Origin: Cymodocea nodosa
Lineage: Eukaryota > Streptophyta > Magnoliopsida > Alismatales > Cymodoceaceae
NCBI GenBank assembly: GCA_036874045.1
Contig: CM072341.1
Location: 2,058,501 to 2,122,500, forward strand
DNA: 64,000 nucleotides
Direction: 5' to 3'
Below, one piece after another: positions 21,380-31,560 of this stretch (position 1 is its first letter; the number at the start of each line of letters is the position of its first letter). The notes beneath the pieces were generated by a model that worked only from the letters and a program-made list of their open reading frames with translations, was not told where the DNA came from and ran no database searches. The translations under genes and the position numbers were made by a program.

Positions 21380-22203
21380 TGTCAATGCATTCGTCGAGTG
21401 AGTCAAAGCTTACATACATTTCTCAAGTGCAAATGGATGGAAATCTAAATCCATGTACTTATCTATTTTTCTTTTGGATGAAAAGGCAGACAAATTCATG
21501 TACAAAGTCAAGAAAGTAATGTCCACTACCTCAAGTTTCCATCTCCTAGAGAAAACCAAACAACTGACCAAGTGTCTCATCTCATCCAGCAGGTGCATGG
21601 GGTTCATGTGCGTAGCAATATTAAGTGCTGGTATTTGATCAATATGATTATTCCGTGAATTCAACACCTACCACCCATTCAACTCGCTAGTATTTCCATG
21701 CATAAAGTCCAGATGTAGCCGACAAACCATGCATCTGTATCTACAGTGACTTGTCATCTATATATTTTGTTAATTAATTTCCATACACGTTATACTTTAA
21801 TATGCCATTATTCCCTACAAAGTCGTATCTGATCACTTGTATACTCCATCTGGCAACTCAATAGTAGTCACATACATGTATTCGTCTTTGTTTTAATTTG
21901 ATATGGCACATAATTTTCTTTTCCTGCTCATAAAAGAAATAATTGTATGGCCTAAATATGTGCAATTACTACTTTTACCTATTTAAACCTATCATAAATG
22001 CAAAACAAGTAAAATAATCAGTATTGAAATAAATATAAAAACTTTGTTATAATCCATGTATTACAAATAACTCTAGTAAGCTTAGAATTGATCCTGATAT
22101 CTTTGAAAACGTTACAATTATCCCACTTAGAGTAGATCCATGCAAAAGGTCCTTGATGCAAAAGATAAGTTTGATTTTGTGGTTGATTTAATTTCTTAAC
22201 CAT
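21380..22203 (+). pseudogene. Decayed GRP locus lacking its coding sequence (left arm)
   Basis: Bases 21380-21660 match distant upstream sequence of GRP2 (GTTAGGTG-C-ATGCATT-GTC, GTGAGTCAAAG, AATGGATGGAAATC). Bases 21850-22203 match the GRP2 3' flank: CATCTGGCAACTCA at 21848, CACATACAT, GGCACATAATTTTC, TTGTTATAATCCATG, TTAGAGTAGATCCATGCA, in the same order as 25379-25930. Between them only about 190 bp of unrelated sequence stand where promoter core and coding region should be. I infer an old tandem copy of the GRP gene whose coding part was deleted. The mirror copy is at 62000-62840. Confidence 0.65.
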
Positions 22204-22233
22204 TTATTAAGATTGATTCTAAAAGACACTATA

Positions 22234-23418
22234 GGAGGGGTTTGTGCTTACAAGAAATCTTAGAAAACCTTAGGAAAATAAACATTGGGAAAAGATTTCC
22301 CAAGGTTTCTTGTGTTTGTGCCTCTTGGAAAACTTGGGAAATCTTTTCCCAAGATTTCCGAAGATAGTCAAAACATTTTTCCTTCGTTGTTGACATCCTA
22401 AGTTTCGAAAGAAGGGGAAACCTGGGAACATTGCCAGCCTACACACTCACATTGCCCTCGCCTGCATTTGCCTTGTGTCAACTGCTTGCTGTTCATCACT
22501 TGCGCTCATCCACTCGTCGCTTGTGCTCATCCGCTTGTCGCTCGCACTCACCGCTTGCTACTCATCACTCATCGCTTGTCGCTCGTTGCTCACCACTCAT
22601 CCCTCATCACTCGCACTCATCACTTGTCGCTTGTCCCTCGCACTCACCACTCGCCACTTGTCACTTGTCACTTGTACTCACCGCTCGTCGCTAGCACTCG
22701 CTGCTCATCGCTAGCACTCGCTGCTCATCGCTCATCACTCTTGCTCATCTAGGCTTGTGGCTCATCACTCCTACTCACCACTTGTCGCTCCTGCTTGAGT
22801 GAATGTTGTTGGAGAAGATGAATGATCGATTGTGAAAAAGAAAAAATTTGATAAAAGAAATAAAAGTTATATGTGAGAAAGAATGAAAGAAAATAAAACT
22901 ATATGTAAGTATTATTATCTTTTTGATATATTTTATTTTCTTTACCATTGTAAGCATAGGAAATTAGTTATATGTATCTTTGTATGTTTGCATTGTATGT
23001 TTGTGATGAAAAGATTATTCATAACAAAGTAATTGTGTACTATATATTATATTATATTATATTATATTATTTAAAATATAATTAATATATACTATTATTA
23101 TTTAAAATATTACTTTCAAGTTATACAATTATTTACTATTTCAAAAATTATAAAAAATTTTATTTCTCATTATTTCTATTTCTCATCATTTTCTATTATG
23201 CACAAACACATTAAAATTTCATGTCATTACTGATCATTTTATTTCCTATTCTACATAAACATGTCAAAATTTATTATCATTTCTCGTCATTTTCCAACTT
23301 GCACAAACACTTAAATTATTCTGTCATCTCTTATCATTTCTTAAATTTTTCATTTTCCAACATTTTATGTAATTCTCGTCATTTTCTTTCTTGACGAGAA
23401 TTGTGCACAAACACCTCC
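22234..23418. mobile_element. Non-autonomous TIR element present only in the left arm
   Basis: Terminal inverted repeats GGAGGGGTTTGTGC (22234-22247) and GCACAAACACCTCC (23405-23418) differ at one base. They are flanked by TATA (22230-22233) and TATG (23419-23422). The right arm has the uninterrupted site CACTATATTACC, so a 3-4 bp target duplication fits. No transposase ORF. The interior has a 20-bp perfect inverted repeat (TTGGGAAAAGATTTCCCAAG, about 22294-22313, and its complement about 22344-22363), a GC-rich minisatellite and AT-rich sequence. Short TSD and TIR style suggest a PIF/Harbinger-like MITE, but the superfamily is uncertain. Confidence 0.75.
22431..22790. repeat. Minisatellite inside the TIR element
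   Basis: About 360 bp of degenerate repeats built from CTCATCACT, CGTCGCTTG and CGCACTCAC words, including an exact 18-bp tandem (CTAGCACTCGCTGCTCAT) near 22691. It is open in three frames (His/Ser/Leu-rich), which I treat as repeat artefacts. Confidence 0.6.
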
Positions 23419-23489
23419 TATGTTACCACTTGCAAGGTTGAAGATCACCACTTTAATTTTAAATTCAATAGAACCTAAAATAGTTAAAA

Positions 23490-23652
23490 GTGTCACGAAA
23501 GAAGTGACGAACTTTATTGTTTGTAACTATTGCATATATATGGTGACATACATTGAGTAAAAAAGTGACAGACTTTAGTGATCATAACTATAGATTATAT
23601 ATAACGGTAATTACAAATATATGTCGATTCGTCACTACATACTTGTAGTGAA
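23490..23652. mobile_element. Possible CACTA-type MITE remnant
   Basis: Repeated GTGACGAACTTTATTG/GTGACAGACTTTAGTG words end in a hairpin TCACTACA-TACT-TGTAGTGA (about 23630-23650). The mirror in the right arm (about 61725) reads CTACAAGAATACTGAGATGTAG. CACTACAAGAA-type ends with GTGACGA-type interiors are common in small non-autonomous CACTA elements. Only one end is clear. Confidence 0.3.
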
Positions 23653-24204
23653 GAGTGATATAACTTGACCTTATATAATAAGGATCTTTTTAATCACAAC
23701 TAATTCATTTTGAGTTAAAATTTTACGTGATATTAGAATAGGTTTATATATATCTATCCATAAATATTTGTGGTTTATATGATCTTTTTAAATATTTGGA
23801 GGATGGTTTTGACACCCACAGTGTTCGCAGGGGCCATGATTCTTCTAGGCAGACCGTCCTTGACCACGAGAAGAGTTATTACTGCGTGCACTTGAATCAC
23901 TAGTCATAAAAAGTAAGGCAAACAATTGAGGCGCAAAGACAGGCATTGCGTGCACCAGTCACAAGTGACAATGTATTTGCCAAGCAAGTCAAAGCTCACA
24001 TACACCTCTCAAATGTGAATGGATGGAAATCCGATTAGATGATGGCATAAGGTGCCAATGGGTTATCTATTTGACTTATTGACTATTCTTTCTTATAATG
24101 GACCGCTGTACTCGAATTAGGCTTGCTTACAATACCATACGATGACGGAACAAAGACGTGAATAGATCAAAGCTCTTGTACCATACTGGCGTTAGGTGCC
24201 GATG

Positions 24205-24702
24205 CATTTGTCAAGTGAGTCAAAGTTCAAATACACTACTTAAGTGTGAATGGATTTGGATACGAAGTAGTTTTTTAATTTAATGAAAAGGCCCCAGGAA
24301 AAAAAGGCGATGCAGTAGTGCAAGCATTATCATACTCCAAGTCAAACTTGCGTCTAATAATACATACGTCAGCTGGGGAGGCATGCATGCGACAACACGG
24401 TATTGCAAATCCGTGAAAGGTGAAGCAAAGTCTTTTAGCTATGGGTTTCCTTTCGTCACAAGAAGTCAATACCCAACAAATGTCCAACTGCCTCATCTTG
24501 TCTAGCTGTTGCCCTTAAACGCGTATTTCCAAGTCATGCTTCACCTCTCATAACACTGAAAGAGATTCAAATTTTCACACCAACAAATGTAAGCATACAG
24601 GCATCGTCAAATTCCTATAAATATCCCTGAGAATCCCATCTCCACAACCCAAATCAACTCTTACATCGCTCCACTCCATTCATCACAAAACCAACCAAGA
24701 AA
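24205..24702 (+). promoter_or_regulatory. GRP2 promoter region with TATA box
   Basis: TATAAATA at 24616-24623, 80 bp before the ATG. Upstream sequence to about 24260 is nearly identical to the GRP3 promoter (60661-61110). Blocks of the type TGAGTCAAAG-T--AATACA...GTGAATGGAT recur at 24205-24255, 23975-24030 and 21395-21450, so the upstream region grew by local duplication. The untranslated leader is CT-rich (CCATCTCCACAACCCAAATC). Confidence 0.75.
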
Positions 24703-25362
24703 ATGGCTAGGTCCGGCAAATTCCTAAGTGTCACCCTTTTGGTCATGCTTTGTGTGGGCATGACCACTGCCACTAGGGTGTTGACAGCATATGCCAGTGG
24801 AGGAGGCGGAGGTGGTGGTGGTGGTGGCGGTGGCGGCCATGGAGAAGGCTACGGATATGGCTCTGGCCATGGGAGTGGATATGCAAGAGGTGGTGGGGCA
24901 TATGCCCAAGGAGGAGGTGGCGGAGGTGGTGCTGGTCGTGGCGGCGGCGGCGGCCATGGAGAAGGTTACGGATATGGTTCTGGCCATGGAAGTGGATATG
25001 CAAGAGGTGGTGGCGCATATGCCCAAGGAGGAGGTGGCGGTGGAGGTGGTGGAGGGGGTGGCTCCGGTCACGGATCTGGAGGCGGCTACGGTTCTGGCTC
25101 TGGTTACGGACACGGTGGAGGACGTGGTGGATACGCCAGCGGGGGAGGTGGTGGTGGTGGAGGTGGCGGTGGATCCCATGGCGGAAGTGGCTCCGGCCAT
25201 GGATCCGGTAGTGGCTCCGGATATGGTGTTGGCAACGGCGGCTACGCAAGAGCCGGAGGTGGCGGTGGCGGAGGAGGTGGAGGTGGTGGCAGCCACGGTG
25301 GCTCTGGGTACGGGTCTGGTTCGGGCTCTGGCTACGGACATGGCCGTGGTGGATATTATTGA
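24703..25362 (+). CDS. Secreted glycine-rich protein, copy 2 (GRP2)
   Basis: Intact 219-codon single-exon gene, same architecture as GRP1: signal peptide (1-23), short linker TRVLTAYASG, then Gly runs separating five Tyr/His/Ser modules and ending HGRGGYY. It encodes AYAQGG in both first modules and GAGRGG after the first one. It is in head-to-head orientation with GRP1 about 6.8 kb away and inverted relative to GRP3. The near-complete identity of all three coding regions, promoters and TATA positions implies recent duplication or conversion. Presumed apoplastic structural protein; no enzymatic or metal-binding motif. Confidence 0.93.
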   Translation: MARSGKFLSVTLLVMLCVGMTTATRVLTAYASGGGGGGGGGGGGGHGEGYGYGSGHGSGYARGGGAYAQGGGGGGGAGRGGGGGHGEGYGYGSGHGSGYARGGGAYAQGGGGGGGGGGGGSGHGSGGGYGSGSGYGHGGGRGGYASGGGGGGGGGGGSHGGSGSGHGSGSGSGYGVGNGGYARAGGGGGGGGGGGGSHGGSGYGSGSGSGYGHGRGGYY

Positions 25363-25939
25363 AACTTCACACGACGATCTGGCAACTCATACGTCACATA
25401 CATTTAATCATCCTTGTTCTAATTCGCTCTGGGCATAATTTCCATTCCCTAATATAAATAAAGTAGTGGATGCTTGCAATCTACAATATGTACGCACACA
25501 ACATTACAAATAAACTCTTCATTGTTGAGATCAAACAATTAATTACCTGCTCTTTTTGTTTTCTTGTTTATTGTTGGTTTAAACACAGGCAATTTATTAT
25601 GTTTCATATTGGAATTTGGATATACATATATTACCCAAGTTAGATGTTGGGATTTCAAAATCATACTAAGTGATTTACATGTACATTGGTGTTGTCCATA
25701 AAAGTAATAATTGCACGTCTTAAATACATGAAATAGTTGTACTTATCTAAAACTGTCTTAAGAGCAAGACAAATAAAATAATATATAACAACCTTGTTAT
25801 AATCCATAAGTTATAAATAGTTTTAACAAACTTAGAATTTTTATATTTACTAAAAGGTTTAGAATTACCCTACTCAGAGTAGACCCATGCATAAGGCCCT
25901 TAATATAATAAGTAAGTTTTGTTTTCTAGATGATTCACA
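25363..25939 (+). other. GRP2 3' flank
   Basis: No further gene. It shares order and sequence with the 3' flank of GRP3 (59420-60009) and, more diverged, with 21850-22203. Contains the polyadenylation signal at 25457. At about 25937 it jumps into a copia gag fragment, where the right arm still has about 2 kb more. Confidence 0.7.
25457..25462 (+). terminator. Polyadenylation signal of GRP2
   Basis: AATAAA 95 bases after the stop codon, in TATAAATAAAGTAG. GRP3 has the same motif (TTTATT on the plus strand at 59909-59914). Confidence 0.6.
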
Positions 25940-26531
25940 TTGTTTGATTGTTCAAATCATGCTTATAAGAAAAGAAGAATGATTATGTTTATAAAATCAA
26001 TAGATTTTAAATTATGGAGCATAGTTAGTGAACCATTGACTATTTTAAATGTCTTACATTAGTTGGACATTAGACGAAAAAGAAAAAAAAGCTTAAATGC
26101 TAAGGGAATAAATATTTTATCATGTGCATTACCTTTTGATAAATTTAATAAAATATCTACATATGATTCTGGTTATGAAGTTTGACTTGCGTTAAAAATT
26201 ACAAATGAAAGAACCAATCAAAGTTAAAGAATCAAAAATCAATATGTTGATTCATAAATATGAGTTGTTCAAAATGCATGAAGGAGAGTCAATTTCTATC
26301 ATGTTTTCAAGGTTTCTTGAAATTACAAATACTTTAAAAAGTTTAGGGAAATTGTTTGAAGAAAGTGATATTATCAGAAAAATTTTAAGATCTCTAACTA
26401 GCTCATCGACTCATAAAACTACATCTATAGAGTAATAAAAAAATTAAATTTATATTCTTTAGATGAATTGATTGGGGATCTCACAACATGTGAAGTATAT
26501 GTAGGAAAAGCTAGAGAAATCAAAAGGAAAT
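25940..26531 (+). pseudogene. Copia element E gag fragment, left-arm copy
   Basis: Frames from about 25960 give fragments of a copia gag start (WTFDEKEKKA-type sequence). The open stretch 26205-26435 carries KESKINMLIHKYELFKMHEG, MFSRFLEITNTLKSLG and IIRKILRSLTSS, standard UBN2/copia gag motifs. It is collinear with 57460-56880 on the opposite strand. The 5' LTR and the gag start present in the right arm are missing here. The fragment is cut at 26531 by Athila LTR L3. Confidence 0.75.
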
Positions 26532-28722
26532 TGTTTAGAATGAAAAGTGCATATTATTAACAGTTAAATGATGGTTAATTGCATAATATTTAGCTTATCA
26601 TATGAGAATTAAGCCATTATGTTATAATTGCACTATTATATGCTTTAATTAGAATTACTACTTAATTTTAGGGAATTAATGTTAATTTAGTACATTTATG
26701 AACTGTCAGTAAGTTGCAGGCTGTGAAATTCTTAAGTATCTGAATTTTCTGATATTTCGAACAGTTATGTTTAACATACCGAACATATTTTGAACAGTTA
26801 TGTTTAATAGACCGAACATGTCGGATAGTTATGTTTACATTGCTAAATAGTTATGTTTTGAAAAAATATTTTATTATTTCCTGAAGTACACATGTCAAAA
26901 TCATAATGCATGACTTAAGTGAACTTTTGGTGAGTTATCTATAACTATCCGAAATTGCAGTTGGGCATCGGATAGTTATATGTGTAACTCTCCGAAATCT
27001 CTTTTCATTTATAAAATAGATGTGAACACGTGTCATGTTCTGGTAAAGTGACTTAAGTGGATTTTCAGTGAGTTATCTCTAACTATCCGAAATACATCTG
27101 AGCATCGGATAGTTAGCCCTGTAACTCTTCGAAATGTTTATTTTATTATTAAACTACTACTGACACGTCTCGAGATTTTGTAGATTTATTTAAGTTATAT
27201 ATCGGTGAGTTATCTATAACTATCCGAAATGCATCTGAGCATTGGATAGTTAAGTTTATAAGTATCCGAAATGCACCTAAGCATCGAATAGTTAAATTTA
27301 TGCATGTGTTTTATAGTTAAATCAACGAAGAAAGTCCATTGAGTTATCTGTAACTCCATGGACTATTTATTTTCTAATATGCCACTGTAGTGGTTGTAGA
27401 AACAGGACAGTTGGAAGAAAAACCACGATTGCATGTATCGCGCAGGGAGAAGAAAGCATTGCCGTTGATATAAATGAAGGAAATCCAACCGACCAATTCA
27501 AGTAGAAGCAATTACTACTGAAGAAATATAAAAGAAAAGAAGAAAAAGAAGAAAAGTGTGTGATCGATGGACAGACAGTGTGTACAGAGGAGCACCGAGC
27601 TTTCTGCAGACAGTATTGGCAATTCTCCAAAGTACTATACCAACCATCGTTACCACCACCATAATCATCAACCATCGAAGGTCTGTGAGAATACTTTCTT
27701 GATGTCGGGTCGATTCCGAGCCAAACATGGTGTCTAACAATCACTATGAGGAATGATCGTGTCGCAGGAAGGGAAACCATTTTCACCAAGCGCCGACTCA
27801 TATTTCAGGAGATCGTAAAGCTTTTAGCCTTGGCTTCGAGTTGATGTCTGTATGCTGAAGAGAAGATCATCTTGCAATTCTGGACTCTCGATTCTATAGG
27901 GAGAGGAGACATGATTGTAAGTGGTTTAATTTTCAGTGGTGTAATCGCGTTGCAAGTAGTGACGGAAGTATTTTCTATCGAGTGAGATTACTTTACATTT
28001 CACCTTTCGCCCATTTCCATGTTCATATTAAAACAAAAATACCAAAAATAATTTATCTATATTTGTATGTTTTATTTGAGTGTTGTATTGTTTGTGTTGT
28101 ATCGTGATTAATGTTATCTTTGTTAGTGTTGTGATTGTTTTATATTTGTTTTAGTTTTACAATTTACTGAAATTGTTTCGTTCAAAAGACTTAAAGATTT
28201 TAATGGTTACTATTTGAATTATCTGAATGTTAGTATTGCTTAATGATAAATCCAGTGTTTACTAACATTAAAAAGCTAAATTGATGTTATTTACAATCTG
28301 TGGAATCGCCCAATGGTTGGCCGAATTCCTTTGTAAATAGCAATATTAAAAAGAAAAGGGAGGCTCGTAGAGTTAACTTAAGTCTACGAGGTTAGTCCGT
28401 TGAGTTAGCCATAACTCAACGAACTTTGTTCATTGAGTTAACTGTAATTCAACGGAGAGCTTATTGAATATATAAATTTGATTGTTAACAAACGAACAGT
28501 TCTCAAGTTCTTCAGCAATTCCCTATGAGATCGACCTATACTTGCACACTGATACAATAGACATTGTGCACTTGCATTTAAAGTACAAATTGGAATTAAT
28601 ATCTAAATTGTATTAAAGGTTGTTTGTTTACTTTTGAAAAGAATGGGCATAAAGATAAATTAAGTAAAAACAGAAGTAACAAATCCAAGTTTTTCTAGTG
28701 TTGTGCTAGGAAAACACAAACA
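26532..28722 (+). repeat. Athila-like LTR L3 (5' LTR)
   Basis: 2191 bp from TGTTTAGAATG to AAACACAAACA, followed 7 bases later by an intact primer site, so it is a 5' LTR. U3 holds about three tandem 135-150-bp units (26905, 27050, 27187), each with ACTTAAGT(G), GTGAGTTATCTATAACTATC and a 10-bp hairpin AACTATCCGA...TCGGATAGTT; CACGTG lies at about 27027. Hairpin units GTTGAGTTAGCCATAACTCA lie at 28360-28460. It is inserted in the gag of copia E. Confidence 0.88.
27367..27801 (-). other. Antisense ORF in Athila LTR L3, 144 codons
   Basis: Starts MSRRLVKMVSLPATRSFL and continues much further than in L1/L2, with a Phe/Ser-rich hydrophobic stretch (FSSFLLYFFSSNCFYLN) that L4 shares (54473-54901). 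No known domain or signal-anchor rule satisfied. Coding status uncertain. Confidence 0.35.
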
Positions 28723-28729
28723 AGTTTTA

Positions 28730-28747
28730 TGGCGCCGTTGCCAGGGA
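28730..28747 (+). promoter_or_regulatory. Athila primer-binding site
   Basis: TGGCGCCGTTGCCAGGGA, close to the tRNA-Asp-type primer site used by Athila/Tat elements. It marks the start of the internal domain. Confidence 0.88.
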
Positions 28748-29039
28748 ATTGAATTGAATTGAATAGAATTGAATTAAATTAATATAAGCAACTATTAGAG
28801 TTGTTTTGTTTTAATAGCCAGAGTTGTGTGTTTTCTTCTGCAATTGAGAATATGACATATGTTTATGCTCAAAGATTTCTGAAACTTGTAATTAGCATAT
28901 GTGAATTTTGCAATTCTGAAGGATACGACATTTCTGACTATTTGAAATTGAGACGTTTACAGATGGTTAGATCCCATGAACAACAAATGAATTATCCTTA
29001 GTATAATAGAGCTGAGTATGAGAATCCTATAGTTTAGCC
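28748..29039 (+). pseudogene. Athila-like gag start, zinc knuckle region, truncated
   Basis: After an AATTG-repeat leader, an ORF around 28801-29001 contains MTYVYAQRFLKL and CEFCNSEGYDISDY, the same segment as the zinc knuckle at 6316-5485 but with His and the last Cys replaced by Tyr. It continues VRSHEQQMNY and breaks at 29039, where copia D begins. Confidence 0.65.
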
Positions 29040-30336
29040 TGTTAGGACCCTAGTATTTTGATAATACAAAACCTATGTGAGGAAACATATTGTATTTCAC
29101 AGTTAAGTTAGTATAGCATTAGATCAGAAGGCAGATAGAACAAATTCCAAACAGACAAACAGATGGAGGAAGTTCTAGAAGATACTGCCTTAAAGCTACA
29201 AGAAAATCGAACAGTTACAGGTCCAAGTATTCGAAGAGTAAAACAGCTGCAAGACTATCGGACAGTTAGAAGGATAACTATCTGAATTTTTCAAAGTCTT
29301 CAGAGAGTTAAATAATCGGACAGTTAAGTTGGTTGAATGATTGGAGAGTTAAGGAGTTAACTATCCGAAAGGAAAAGGAAAATCAAAAAGTTAGAAAGGC
29401 TAACTATCCGAAACTTAAGTCATTCAATAAATCACGTACAGAAATACAAAATGGAAGCTTAAAGGACTTGTCAGAGAGTTAGATAACTATCCGAGTTTTC
29501 TTTTCAGAGAGTTAGATAACTATTCGAGTTTTTCGGTAAGTTACAGGTATAACTATCCGAAACTTAAGTCATTCAATAAATCACGTGTAAAAATACAGAA
29601 CAGAAGCTTAAAGGACTTGTCGGAGAGTTAGATAACTTTCTGAGTTTTCTTTTCGGAGAGTTAGATAACTATTCGAGTTTTTTGGTAAGTTACAGGTATA
29701 ACTTTCCAGAACTTAAGTCATTTTATTACGCACGTGCAAAATGGAGAAGTCGGCAGTTGAAAGCTTAAAAGGGAAAAACAGAGAGTTAGATAATTATCCG
29801 AAATTTCAAAGAGAGTTTCGGTAAGTTACAGTTTAACTATCCGAAACTTAAGTCATTGAATTTCCCACGTGCAGAATTCTAGAGAGAAGCTCAAATAAGT
29901 TTTCGGAGAGTTAGAAAGATAACTATCCCAAATCCTGAAGTGTTTCGGTAAGTTACAAGGATAACCATCCGAAACTTAAGTCAGCCTTTTATGCACATGC
30001 TGAATTGAAGCAATCAGAAAGTTAACAGAGGGTTACTGTAGCCAACTATCCGATAGTTATATAACTATTGGGTGAGTTATAGTTATAAGTATCTGACTAA
30101 ATGACAGCTCGCAGTAAATATTCTGGAATCCTACCTGGTAGAAAGGTTTAAGTGATCTTTAGGTGAGTTACATATTTTCTTCGACGAGTTACACAGCTAA
30201 CTATCCGAAAGGTTAGGAAAATCGATAAGACATCTTGAAATAACTTTCTGAATGGTAACTTACCGTATTTGACTAGTGTCTAATCAAGTACAATAGAATA
30301 CATCCGTTGACAGAGAAATATGATCATTATACCTTT
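29040..30336 (+). repeat. 5' LTR of copia D, first part
   Basis: Starts TGTTAGGACCCTAG. Mostly made of the tandem repeat at 29414-30115. It ends at CCTTT (30332-30336), the target site of element C, and resumes at 50890. Total LTR length without C is about 1.84 kb. Confidence 0.85.
29414..30115 (+). repeat. Five-unit tandem repeat in the LTR of copia D
   Basis: Units begin CTTAAGTCA at 29414, 29563, 29712, 29847 and 29975 (149, 149, 135 and 128 bp apart). Each has a CACGTG-type box about 20 bp in (CACGTA, CACGTG, CACGTG, CACGTG, CACATG), then AGAGAGTTAGATAACTATCC-type, TTTCGGTAAGTTACAG and TAACTATCCGAAA boxes. The layout suggests repeated enhancer units of U3. Related boxes occur in Athila LTRs. 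Confidence 0.85.
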
Positions 30337-31546
30337 TGTAGGATGGTCTCTATCACAAGAGGGGGGGTGAATTGTGTATTTAGTAATTAAACTAGCGGAT
30401 AAAACAAGAGCACAAAACACTCGTAAATGAAATTCTATTCTTTTATTTCAAGACAGAATTTACAATATCTTTTCAGCTCAATTCCCTTCTTGACGGTTTT
30501 GATATAGTAATTTTTGATATACAATTCAAATAGGAAAACAAAGCTCTTTTTCAAAACTAATTTTGAATTGTATAAAACCTGATCTTTATGCACACAGCTC
30601 TTTTCTTTCTCTTTGCTCAACTTCTGTATCTCTTCTTTTCTAGTTGTCGAATTTTCAGACTTCTTGCGTTTGCACCTCCTTTTCTAAAATTGCTTGGAAT
30701 TTCAAACTTCTTTTGATGTTGGAGAACTTTTCAAAATATGAATATTCAAACTTAACTTTTCAGTTAGGCATCCAGATTGAATATTCAGACTTGGTTTTTT
30801 TTTTGAGATTGGGATCCTCTGTTGTAATGTAGCTCGTACTCTCTATTAGTAGTCGAACTCTGTTGTCTTTCACGTTCAGCATGTTCATCCACTTGGTCCA
30901 CAATCCATAATCCATAATCCACGTACTAATTTTCTCTTTAATCCAAATCACTTTCTATTTAAATTTCCACTTTCTTTACTAACATTTTGAGTTTTCACGA
31001 TCTCCACTCGTAGATTCACCGAAACTTCATCTTCTTGGAGTCTTGTAGAATATCTTCTAACTCTTCGATTTAGTCGAATATTTATCCTTTAACTCCTATA
31101 AAAACTCGAACACTTATTCTTTAACTCTTCGAGTTTTTGCACCTGCAAAACACGTGACTAAACAAGGAAACTTATCTGTTCGTTAGTCCTTTTACAAAAC
31201 TCGAACAGTTATCTATCCATGCATATAAAAACTCGAACAATTATCTAACTATTTGATTTTTTATTACTGAATGCACATGGAAACACGTGACAACTTAAAA
31301 CATTAAAAACACACGTGCAGATAACTTAACTATATGAGTTTTTAACATAAAGTATTCGACAAAAACGAAACGTTAACTATCTAAAAGTTTAACTATTCCA
31401 AATCTAGCTCTTTAGAAATCTTTAATTTATCCGACATAAAAATGAAACTTTCCGATAATCTGTTAACTATTATACTTAGAGAATATTATGTAGACTTATT
31501 TAAATACGTTAATAAAGCATATATCATCAAAATTAAATACCTAACA
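30337..31546 (-). repeat. 3' LTR of copia C
   Basis: 1210 bp, TGTTAGGTATTT to ATCCTACA (minus strand). U3 has repeated ACTCGAA(C)A-TTATCTAACTAT boxes and CACGTG at about 31154 and 31286. The end CACCCCCCCTCTTGTGATAG is shared with the 5' LTR at 49660-50884. Confidence 0.9.
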
Positions 31547-31560
31547 ATCTCCCCCTTTTT
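31547..31560 (-). promoter_or_regulatory. Polypurine tract of element C
   Basis: AAAAAGGGGGAGAT on the minus strand immediately before the LTR start TGTTAGG. Confidence 0.9.

Larger units (their letters stand above)
18957..26531 (+). repeat. Left arm of a large inverted duplication
   Basis: Read on the plus strand this matches the reverse complement of 56880-64000 nearly base for base, with interruptions. The last bases of the window (64000 downward) equal 18957 upward; 60010-60660 matches 24703-25362; 56880-57460 matches 25940-26531. Left-only segments are 19551-20918 and the TIR element 22234-23418. Missing from the left are about 2 kb equivalent to 57460-59418 and about 130 bp equivalent to 63250-63385. 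Confidence 0.9.

Noticed and set aside
22431-22752. Three overlapping Ser/His/Leu-rich ORFs
   Set aside because: Minisatellite inside a TIR element, open in all three frames, no conserved start or domain.
22230-23422. Assignment of the TIR element to the CACTA superfamily because CACTA lies at its left edge
   Set aside because: CACTA is already present in the empty site of the right arm, and the element ends are GGAGG/CCTCC.
24275-24496. 73-codon ORF identical to the one at 60867-61088
   Set aside because: It lies antisense in the GRP2/GRP3 promoter. Identity is explained by recent duplication, and GRP1's promoter does not keep it.
29414-30115. Regularly spaced repeats considered as a CRISPR-like array
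   Set aside because: Units are 128-149 bp with sequence similarity throughout, inside a copia LTR of plant DNA, without unique spacers or cas genes.
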